The notes below the pieces were generated by a model. It had not been told where the DNA came from. It saw nothing but the letters and a program-made list of their open reading frames with translations, and did no database searches. From DATDOO01 sp035293245 (GTDB lineage Bacteria; Pseudomonadota; Gammaproteobacteria; Methylococcales; Methylococcaceae), in assembly GCA_035293245.1 (NCBI GenBank), contig DATDOO010000359.1:1-5210 (forward strand): a stretch of DNA of 5,210 nucleotides. The letters are read 5' to 3'. Both the position numbers and the translations under genes were made by a program. This document shows, one piece after another, positions 1 through 5,210 of the stretch. The first letter of the stretch is position 1; each line of letters opens with the position of its first letter.

Positions 1-136
1 CGCGCGCCGCCGCCTTGACGACCTGGATTTCCCGCCCGGCGCGCCGGGCGATTTCCCCGGCGTTGCGCTTGAGGACGTTGATGGTCCCGCCGCCGACGGT
101 GCCCAGACCGATTAGACCCACCTTGACCGGATTCAC
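1..136 (-). CDS. hom: Homoserine dehydrogenase, N-terminal 45 codons (3' end outside window)
   Basis: Homoserine dehydrogenase reduces aspartate 4-semialdehyde to homoserine with NAD(P)H in the cytoplasm, the step that leads to threonine and methionine. Only the first 45 codons are present. The translation begins M(V)NPVKVGLIGLGTVGGGTI, which contains the glycine-rich nucleotide-binding turn GLGTVGGG of the N-terminal Rossmann fold, followed by a basic helix (NVLKRNAGEIARRAGREI) typical of this family. The start is GTG at 136-134; it is preferred because it lies six bases after a GAGGAG ribosome binding site and because family members begin two to five residues before KVGL. No in-frame ATG is seen just upstream. 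The gene follows alaC on the same strand after 229 bases. From family knowledge, alaC-hom-thrC is a common order in betaproteobacteria; thrC, if present, would lie past the left edge. The catalytic domain and any C-terminal ACT domain cannot be judged here. Confidence 0.93.
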   Translation of the reverse strand, partial: MNPVKVGLIGLGTVGGGTINVLKRNAGEIARRAGREIQVVKAAAR

Positions 137-142
137 GCTCCG

Positions 143-148
143 CTCCTC
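143..148 (-). promoter_or_regulatory. Ribosome binding site of hom
   Basis: On the minus strand GAGGAG lies six bases before the GTG at 136-134. It is a strong Shine-Dalgarno match and is what decides the GTG start of hom. The bases upstream (150-200) contain no -35/-10 pair that I would call a promoter. Confidence 0.75.
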
Positions 149-203
149 GTTTTGTTTTGATTTACCGACTGCAACAATCTCCAACCGAAGGAGGTTTTTA
201 GCT

Positions 204-304
204 CCTTCCCCTTCCGGGGGAAGGGTGGGAAGGGGGCGATCAAAGTGGCCGAAGACCTTGTATTAACTCGCCCCCACCCTGGCCCTCCCCCGTGGGGGGA
301 GGGA
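204..304. repeat. Composite G/C-rich inverted repeat of two hairpins between alaC and hom
   Basis: Two C-run/G-run hairpins face each other in the alaC-hom spacer. The right one has a perfect 9-base stem, CCCTCCCCC at 283-291 against GGGGGAGGG at 295-303, with a three-base loop. The left one pairs CCCTTCC at 209-215 with GGAAGGG at 219-225. The inner flanks also match each other inverted: GGGGGCG at 232-238 against CGCCCCC at 269-275. The whole therefore looks like a pair of related palindromic units in opposite orientation, the arrangement of REP/BIME-type dispersed elements. Neither hairpin is followed by a T run on the minus strand, so a simple intrinsic terminator is not supported. An RNA role, such as attenuating or processing an alaC-hom transcript, is possible but is inference only. 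Confidence 0.65.
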
Positions 305-365
305 AAAGACAGCTCATTCCACCTCTGGCTGAAACGCCTCGCCCATCAGTCTTGATTTCGCCCGC

Positions 366-1550
366 TCAGCCCGGATGGTCCTGGCGGAACATCTGGCGGA
401 TGCCGCGAATTGCCTGGCGGGTGCGGTGCTCGTTCTCGATCAGGCTGAAACGCACGTGATCGTCGCCGTATTCGCCGAAGCCGACGCCGGGCGACACGGC
501 CACGCCCGCTTCCAGCAGCATCTTCTTGGAAAACTCCAGGGAACCCAGGTGCCGGTAGGCTTCCGGAATCGGCGCCCACACAAACATGGTGCCCTTGGGC
601 CGCTCCACGTGCCAGTCGATGGAGTTCAGACCTTCGCACAGCACGTCGCGGCGCTTCCTGTAGGTTTCGCGAATTTCCGCCACGCAGTCCTGCGGCCCTT
701 CCAGCGCGGTGATGGCCGCGATCTGGATGGGCGTGAAGGTGCCGTAATCCAGGTACGACTTGATGCGCCCCAACGCCGCCACCAGTTCCCGGTTGCCGCA
801 CATGAAACCGACGCGCCAGCCAGGCATGTTGTAGCTTTTGGACAGGGTGAAGAACTCCACCGCCACGTCCGTCGCCCCCGGCACCTGCAGGATGGAAGGG
901 GCCACATAGCCGTCGAACACCAGGTCGGCATAGGCGATGTCGTGCACCACCCAGATTTTATTTTCGCGCGCAATCTCCACGACCTTCTCGAAGAAATCCA
1001 GTTCCACGCACTGGGTGGTCGGATTGCCCGGAAAGTTGAGAATCAGCATCTTCGGCTTGGGCCAGGAATTCTGAATCGCCTTTTCCAGTTCGGCGAAGAA
1101 ATCCACGCCCGGCACCAAAGGCACATGGCGCACGTCCGCCCCGGCCAGCACGCAGCCGTAGGGGTGGATCGGATAGGCGGGGTTGGGCACCAGCACCGCA
1201 TCGCCCGGCCCGAGGGTGGCGAACATCAGGTGGGCCAGCCCTTCCTTGGAGCCGATGGTGACGATGGCCTGGGAATCCGGGTCCAGATCGACCCCGAAGC
1301 GCCGCTGGTACCAGCCGCAGATGGCGCGCCGAAGACGCGGAATGCCCTTGGAGACCGAATAGCGATGCGTCGTCTCGCGCCGCGCGGCCTCCACCAGCTT
1401 GTCGACGATGTGGGTTGGCGTGGGGCGGTCCGGGTTGCCCATGCCGAAGTCGATGATGTCGGCCCCCGCGGCCCGCTCCCTGGCCTTCAGTTCGTTGACG
1501 ATATTGAAAACGTATGGCGGCAGGCGCTTGATGCGTTGAAATTCTTCCAT
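366..1550 (-). CDS. alaC: Alanine-synthesising aminotransferase AlaC (fold type I PLP enzyme)
   Basis: A 394-residue class I/II aminotransferase, complete and of normal length (E. coli AlaC is about 412). The family transfers the amino group of glutamate to pyruvate to give alanine and 2-oxoglutarate in the cytoplasm. Visible landmarks are: the N-terminal signature RIKRLPPYVFNIVNELK (residues 6-22) and DFGMGNPD (34-41); GSKEGL at 100-105 for the cofactor phosphate; Tyr126 in NPAYPIH; Asn176 in FPGNPTTQ; Asp204 and Tyr207 in HDIAYADL; the Schiff-base lysine Lys238 in TLSKSYNMPGWRVGF with Arg246; and the substrate carboxylate arginine Arg367 in HVRFSL. All key residues are intact. The ATG at 1550-1548 matches the usual start of the family; the ribosome binding site is weak (only GAACGAG before it). 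The gene lies 70 bases after hrpA and 229 before hom. The close AlaC resemblance makes other transaminases (AspC, DAP aminotransferase) less likely, though substrate choice cannot be proven from sequence. Confidence 0.93.
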   Translation of the reverse strand: MEEFQRIKRLPPYVFNIVNELKARERAAGADIIDFGMGNPDRPTPTHIVDKLVEAARRETTHRYSVSKGIPRLRRAICGWYQRRFGVDLDPDSQAIVTIGSKEGLAHLMFATLGPGDAVLVPNPAYPIHPYGCVLAGADVRHVPLVPGVDFFAELEKAIQNSWPKPKMLILNFPGNPTTQCVELDFFEKVVEIARENKIWVVHDIAYADLVFDGYVAPSILQVPGATDVAVEFFTLSKSYNMPGWRVGFMCGNRELVAALGRIKSYLDYGTFTPIQIAAITALEGPQDCVAEIRETYRKRRDVLCEGLNSIDWHVERPKGTMFVWAPIPEAYRHLGSLEFSKKMLLEAGVAVSPGVGFGEYGDDHVRFSLIENEHRTRQAIRGIRQMFRQDHPG

Positions 1551-1620
1551 TCGCTCGTTCTGGCGGGGTAATAAAAGGGGTTAAAAACCGAAGAATTTAA
1601 GCATATTCGGACGGTGCCTG
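1551..1620. other. hrpA-alaC spacer
   Basis: This 70-base spacer separates the TAA of hrpA from the ATG of alaC. It is locally AT-rich (about 1570-1605) and contains a small symmetric GGTT-AAA-AACC at 1579-1589. I see no -35/-10 pair of acceptable quality, no hairpin with a T run, and only a weak ribosome binding site near 1555-1560. Either alaC is co-transcribed with hrpA or it has a weak or non-canonical promoter here; the sequence does not decide. Confidence 0.4.
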
Positions 1621-4600
1621 TTAACCGCCGCGCTTCTTCCACGCTTCTTCCAGCCGCTTGGCCGATACCGGGCAGGCGGTCTTGATCTGCTGGGCGAACA
1701 ACGAGACACGGAATTCTTCCAGCAGCCAGCGGAATTCATCCTCTTCGCAGCGGATATTCTTGCCGCGGACCGCTTGCCAGTACGGGTCCCAGAACGGTTT
1801 GAGCGTATCGAGGGAACGGGCGTCGCGGCCGCGGTCCTGAAGCGCCTTTTCCAGGCGATGGGCGAGCGCCTTGAAATAGCGCGGGTATTCCTTCAGGCGG
1901 CTGTAGGGCGTGAGGCGCAGGAAACCGGCATAAACCAGCCGGTCCAATTGCTCGCGCGCATCGCGCCCGGTGGCGTCTTTTTCCGGCCAGCCGGCCAGTT
2001 TCTTCCGCAAGGCCGCATGGGCGTCGAGTATTTCGGCAGCCAGTTTGCCGACACTATGGGCGTGTTCCAGCAAGGGCGCGGGGGGCTTGTCCAGCCGCCG
2101 GCGGAAAGCGGCTTCGCTGCGGATGTCCGGTTGGTCGTCGAAATAAAGAGACTGGAGACTCAGGCTGACCAAGTCGTCGCGGAGGGACGTGGCCGAATCC
2201 CCGTAGGGTGGGCATCGCCCACCGTTCCCTGCGCGAGCGCCGCTGGTGGGCGGCGCCCACCCTACGGGCAGACGGGCATAGTCCAGCTCCTGCCCCGCGC
2301 TCACCGGCAAATTCTTGCGCAGATATTTAACGTCCTTGCCCATTGTCAGAGCGATGAGGCGCGTTAGCCCTCCACGGTGGCGGGCGGTGGCTTCTTTTTC
2401 CGTGTCGAACAGTTGTAAACCCACGCTTTCGCCCTCGTCCACCAGCGCAGGGAAACCGGCCAGTCCGTCCTGGTCGTAACGAGCTGGGATTTCACCAAAA
2501 TCCCAGCTTGTGCAACCGGTCTTCTGAAATTGCCGCGCCGCCTTGGCGGCGAATTGTCGGACCGCGTCCTGCCCGAAACGTTTCTGCAAGCCGGACAGGT
2601 CGCGCTCGCTGGCGAGGATTTTTCCTTTCTCGTCCAGGAGGCGGAAATTCATGCGCAAATGCTCCGACACGGCCGCTTCGTTCCACTCGTCCGCCGGAAT
2701 GCGCACCCCGTGGGTTTTGTCCAGCGCCAGCCCCAGCGCCCGGCTGAGCGGTTGCGAGCGGTCTTCGCCGAGCAGCGGCAGGCAGCGCTCGGCGCAGTCG
2801 GGGACCGGGACGAAATGGCGCCGCGTCGGTTTGGGCAAGGTTTTGATGAGGGCGATCACCTTGTCGCGCAACAGACCCGGCACCAGCCAGGTGAAGGGAG
2901 GCAGGTCGAGTTGGTTGAGTTGGTGCAGCGGCACGACGGCGCTCACCCCGTCCTCCGGGTCGCCGGGCATGAAGCGGTATTCCAGTTTGACGGCAACGCC
3001 GTTTACGTCCAGGTGGTCAGGGAAATTCACCGCGTCGAGGCGCGTGTCTTCCTGGCGGGTGACTTCCTCGCGGGTGAGTTTGAGGAGGTCGGGATCGGCC
3101 CGCTCGGCCTCGCGCCGCCACTTGTCGAAGGAAACCCCGCTGCACACTTCCGGTGGAATGCGGGCGTCGTAAAAGGCATACAGCCACGCTTCGTCCACCA
3201 CCAGATCGACGCGCCGGCCTTTCTGCTGCAGGTAGTCGGCGGATTCGAGCACCTTTTGGTTGTGCTCGAAAAATGCAGCGCGGCAGTCGAAGTCCTGCTG
3301 CACCAGCGCTTCGCGGATGAAAATTTCCCGCGCTTCGACCGGGTTGATGCGCTCATAAGCCACCTTGTGCCCGGCGCGGATGGTCAGCCCGTACAGGGTG
3401 ACGCGCTCGAAAGCCGCCACCCGCGCCGCCTTGCGTTCCCAGTGCGGGTCGTAGTGATGGCGCTTGATCAGGTGGGCACCGCACTGCTCGATCCATTCCG
3501 GCTCGATTTTCGCCACGGTGCGGGCGAACACCCGGCTGGTCTCTACCTGCTCGGCGCAGACGATCCACTTCGGCTTGGCCTTGGCCTGGTGCGAGCCGGG
3601 ATGGATTTGCAGCTTGACGTTGCGGGCGCCGACGTATTCGTTCTGCTCGTTCTTGAACGCCACCTGGGTCAATAGACCCGTCAACAGAGCACGGTGGATT
3701 TCGCCGTATTCCGCCGGAACCTCGTTGGGCTTGAGCGCAAGCTCCCCGCAGATGAGTTGGCTCAATTGGCGGTGGATATCCTCCCACTCGCGCACGCGCA
3801 GGTAAGACAGAAAATGCTCGCGGCACCAGGCGCGCAGCTTGCTGTTGGAGAGGTGTTTTTTCTGTTCCTGGTATGCGTTCCACAGATTGAGGAAGGCGAG
3901 GAAATCCGATTGCTCGTGCTTGAACAGGGCATGTTTCTGGTCGGCGGCCTGGGCGTATTCCAGGGGGCGTTCGCGGGGGTCCTGCACACCCAGCGCGGCG
4001 ACGATGATCGCCACTTCCGTCAGGCAGCGGTTCTTTTCCGCCGCCAGCAACATGGCTCCCAGGCGCGGATCCAGCGGCAAGCGGGCCAGCTTGTGGCCGA
4101 GGGGGGTGAGCTTGCCCTGTGCGTCCAGGGCGTTGAGTTCCTGCAAGGTTTTCTGGCCGTCGCGGATCAGCTTGTCGTCCGGCGCCTCCAGGAACGGGAA
4201 ATCCTCGATTTCGCCGAGCTTCAGCGCCTGCATCTGCAGAATCACCGCCGCCAGGTTGGTGCGGAGGATTTCCGGCTCGGTGAATTCCGGGCGGGCGAGG
4301 AAATCCTCTTCCGAATACAGGCGGATGCAGATGCCCGGCCCCACGCGCCCACAGCGCCCGGCGCGCTGGTTGGCGGAGGCCTGGGCAATTTTCTCCACCG
4401 GCAGGCGCTGCAACTTGCCCCGGTGGCTGTAACGGCTGATGCGCGCATAGCCGGCATCGATCACCGCGCGGATGCCCGGCACGGTGAGCGAGGTTTCCGC
4501 CACGTTGGTGGCCAGCACGATGCGGCGCCGGTCGTGGGACTTGAACACCTTTTCCTGCTCGCTAAAGGACAAACGGGAGTACAGCGGCAGGATTTCGCAA

Positions 4601-5210
4601 CGCTCCGGATGGTGCTTGCGCAGGGATTCGGCGGTCTCGCGGATTTCGCGCTCGCCGGACAGGAACAAGAGAATGTCGCCGGACTGGTCGCGGAACAGTT
4701 CGTCGGCCGCTTCCAGAATCGCCTGCTGCAAGGTGCGCTCGGTTTCGTCGCCCTCCTCGCCCTCCACCGGCCGGTAGCGCATTTCCACGGGATAGGTGCG
4801 CCCGGAAACGTTGAGAATCGGCGCGTTGTCGAAGTGCCGGGAAAAGCGCTCCGGGTCGATGGTGGCCGAGGTGATGACGATTTTCAGCTCGGGCCGCCGG
4901 GGCAGCAGCCACTTGAGATAGCCGAGCAGGAAGTCGATATTCAAGCCGCGCTCGTGGGCCTCGTCGACGATGAGGGTGTCGTAGGCATTCAGGAAGCGGT
5001 CGGTCTGGGTTTCCGCCAGCAGGATGCCGTCGGTCATCAGCTTGACGAGCGCGCCGGGTGCGGTGGTGTCCTGAAAGCGGATCTTGTAACCCACGGCCTT
5101 ACCCAGCGGCTGGCCCAGTTCCTCGGCGATGCGCGCCGCGACCGTGCGCGCCGCAAGACGCCGGGGCTGGGTGTGGCCGATCATGCCGAACACGCCGCGC
5201 CCCGCTTCCA
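1621..5210 (-). CDS. hrpA: DEAH-box ATP-dependent RNA helicase HrpA (5' end outside window)
   Basis: HrpA is a cytoplasmic DEAH-box RNA helicase; in E. coli it has been linked to fimbrial mRNA processing and to rescue of stalled, collided ribosomes. The frame stays open to the right edge: residues EAGRG precede the GTG at 5193, so that GTG is internal and about 115 residues, including Walker A, are missing. Counting the valine at 5193 as residue 1, one sees TQPRRLAARTVA (8-19, motif Ia), IVDEAH (75-80, Walker B, DEAH), TSAT (108-111, motif III), LATNVAETSLTVPGI (227-241, motif V) and QRAGRCGR (276-283, motif VI). HA2 follows at about 340-440, an OB-fold region at about 480-600, and the long HrpA-type C-terminal region (DUF3418) from about 615 to the end, with WDFGEIP (897-903) and EFRVSLFAQQ (1160-1169). 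That long C-terminal region distinguishes HrpA from the shorter HrpB. The TAA stop is at 1623-1621. Residues 976-998 are encoded by a palindromic insertion (see the repeat at 2200-2268); otherwise the gene looks intact. Confidence 0.95.
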   Translation of the reverse strand, partial: EAGRGVFGMIGHTQPRRLAARTVAARIAEELGQPLGKAVGYKIRFQDTTAPGALVKLMTDGILLAETQTDRFLNAYDTLIVDEAHERGLNIDFLLGYLKWLLPRRPELKIVITSATIDPERFSRHFDNAPILNVSGRTYPVEMRYRPVEGEEGDETERTLQQAILEAADELFRDQSGDILLFLSGEREIRETAESLRKHHPERCEILPLYSRLSFSEQEKVFKSHDRRRIVLATNVAETSLTVPGIRAVIDAGYARISRYSHRGKLQRLPVEKIAQASANQRAGRCGRVGPGICIRLYSEEDFLARPEFTEPEILRTNLAAVILQMQALKLGEIEDFPFLEAPDDKLIRDGQKTLQELNALDAQGKLTPLGHKLARLPLDPRLGAMLLAAEKNRCLTEVAIIVAALGVQDPRERPLEYAQAADQKHALFKHEQSDFLAFLNLWNAYQEQKKHLSNSKLRAWCREHFLSYLRVREWEDIHRQLSQLICGELALKPNEVPAEYGEIHRALLTGLLTQVAFKNEQNEYVGARNVKLQIHPGSHQAKAKPKWIVCAEQVETSRVFARTVAKIEPEWIEQCGAHLIKRHHYDPHWERKAARVAAFERVTLYGLTIRAGHKVAYERINPVEAREIFIREALVQQDFDCRAAFFEHNQKVLESADYLQQKGRRVDLVVDEAWLYAFYDARIPPEVCSGVSFDKWRREAERADPDLLKLTREEVTRQEDTRLDAVNFPDHLDVNGVAVKLEYRFMPGDPEDGVSAVVPLHQLNQLDLPPFTWLVPGLLRDKVIALIKTLPKPTRRHFVPVPDCAERCLPLLGEDRSQPLSRALGLALDKTHGVRIPADEWNEAAVSEHLRMNFRLLDEKGKILASERDLSGLQKRFGQDAVRQFAAKAARQFQKTGCTSWDFGEIPARYDQDGLAGFPALVDEGESVGLQLFDTEKEATARHRGGLTRLIALTMGKDVKYLRKNLPVSAGQELDYARLPVGWAPPTSGARAGNGGRCPPYGDSATSLRDDLVSLSLQSLYFDDQPDIRSEAAFRRRLDKPPAPLLEHAHSVGKLAAEILDAHAALRKKLAGWPEKDATGRDAREQLDRLVYAGFLRLTPYSRLKEYPRYFKALAHRLEKALQDRGRDARSLDTLKPFWDPYWQAVRGKNIRCEEDEFRWLLEEFRVSLFAQQIKTACPVSAKRLEEAWKKRGG
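1631..1652. repeat. Perfect 11-base tandem duplication at the 3' end of hrpA
   Basis: CGCTTCTTCCA occurs twice head to tail at 1631-1641 and 1642-1652. It lies in the last codons of hrpA, where the minus strand reads LEEAWKKRGG and stop. Because 11 is not a multiple of three, the two copies are read in different phases (EEAW, then WKKR). It could be a replication-slippage duplication or a coincidence of Glu/Lys codons. Confidence 0.7.
2200..2268. repeat. 69-base palindromic REP/MITE-like element inserted in frame in hrpA
   Basis: The outer 14 bases CCCGTAGGGTGGGC (2200-2213) are the exact reverse complement of 2255-2268. The match continues inward to give 24-base arms, 2200-2223 and 2245-2268, with one mismatch (2214/2254) and one possible G-T wobble (2215/2253), around a 21-base loop. 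Each arm also folds on itself: GGTGGGC at 2207-2213 with GCCCACC at 2217-2223, and GGTGGGC at 2245-2251 with GCCCACC at 2255-2261. The motif GTAGGGTGGGC...GCCCACC is one I recognise as a recurrent dispersed repeat in proteobacterial genomes. In hrpA it encodes 23 codons, starting PVGWAPPT and ending GGRCPPYG, a peptide pattern foreign to the helicase family. No clear target-site duplication flanks it. The exact ends may extend a few bases beyond the palindrome. Confidence 0.85.
2482..2508. repeat. Perfect 11-base stem-loop inside hrpA coding sequence
   Basis: AGCTGGGATTT at 2482-2492 is the exact reverse complement of AAATCCCAGCT at 2498-2508, with a five-base loop. The hrpA transcript would form an 11-base-pair hairpin here. 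It falls on codons for the conserved segment TSWDFGEIPA, so the protein sequence constrains much of it. No T run follows, so it does not look like a terminator. Confidence 0.7.

Noticed and set aside
181..201. AACC-GAAGGA-GGTT followed by Ts, resembling a small plus-strand terminator
   Set aside because: The stem has only four pairs and there is no plus-strand gene to terminate.
15..266. 83-codon plus-strand frame at the left edge
   Set aside because: Its first part is antisense to hom and its end runs through the hairpin repeat; there is no support for a gene.
283..303. Intrinsic terminator for alaC at the right-hand hairpin
   Set aside because: The stem is good, but in the direction of transcription it is followed by CCAGGGTGGGGG, not by a T run; the composite repeat explains it better.
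375..1571. 398-codon open frame on the plus strand opposite alaC
   Set aside because: It overlaps alaC over its entire length; alaC has all catalytic residues of its family, whereas this translation is His/Val/Arg-rich with no recognisable domain. It is an antisense shadow caused by GC-rich codon bias.
1774..2367. 197-codon plus-strand frame containing VGWASPT...RRPPYG
   Set aside because: The recognisable peptide is only the palindromic element read from its other strand; the rest is antisense to hrpA. It is useful as evidence for the symmetry of the element, not as a gene.
2530..3675. 381-codon open frame on the plus strand opposite hrpA
   Set aside because: It is antisense to the conserved C-terminal part of HrpA, shows no domain, and has the composition of a shadow frame.
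5191..5193. GTG as the start codon of hrpA
   Set aside because: The frame continues upstream to the window edge with residues expected between Walker A and motif Ia, so this is an internal valine.

Overview
The window is a GC-rich, gene-dense bacterial chromosome segment. All three recognisable genes are on the minus strand, so they are transcribed right to left: the RNA helicase gene hrpA (5' end beyond the right edge), the aminotransferase gene alaC (complete), and the homoserine dehydrogenase gene hom (3' end beyond the left edge). The order alaC then hom, and the close match of the AlaC protein to betaproteobacterial/gammaproteobacterial AlaC, suggest a betaproteobacterium, perhaps of the Nitrosomonadales/Gallionellales type. 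This assignment is from memory of the families and was not tested by a search.

Layout in transcription order: 5210-1621 is hrpA, open to the window edge with its Walker A segment outside. 1620-1551 is a 70-base spacer with an AT-rich stretch but no convincing promoter. 1550-366 is alaC. 365-137 is a 229-base spacer filled partly by two G/C-rich hairpins that form an imperfect inverted repeat. 136-1 is the first 45 codons of hom, starting at GTG behind a good ribosome binding site.

The genes are ordinary housekeeping genes. HrpA is a DEAH-box RNA helicase, AlaC makes alanine from pyruvate and glutamate, and Hom starts the branch from aspartate semialdehyde to threonine and methionine. AlaC and Hom are both in amino-acid metabolism; hrpA appears to be only a neighbour.

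The unusual content is small repeats. The best is a 69-base palindromic element inside the hrpA reading frame (2200-2268). It adds exactly 23 codons to the C-terminal domain and is open in the same phase on both strands, encoding nearly the same peptide pattern either way. I see no defence system, phage, transposase, CRISPR array, tRNA or rRNA, and nothing that amounts to a new multi-gene system.
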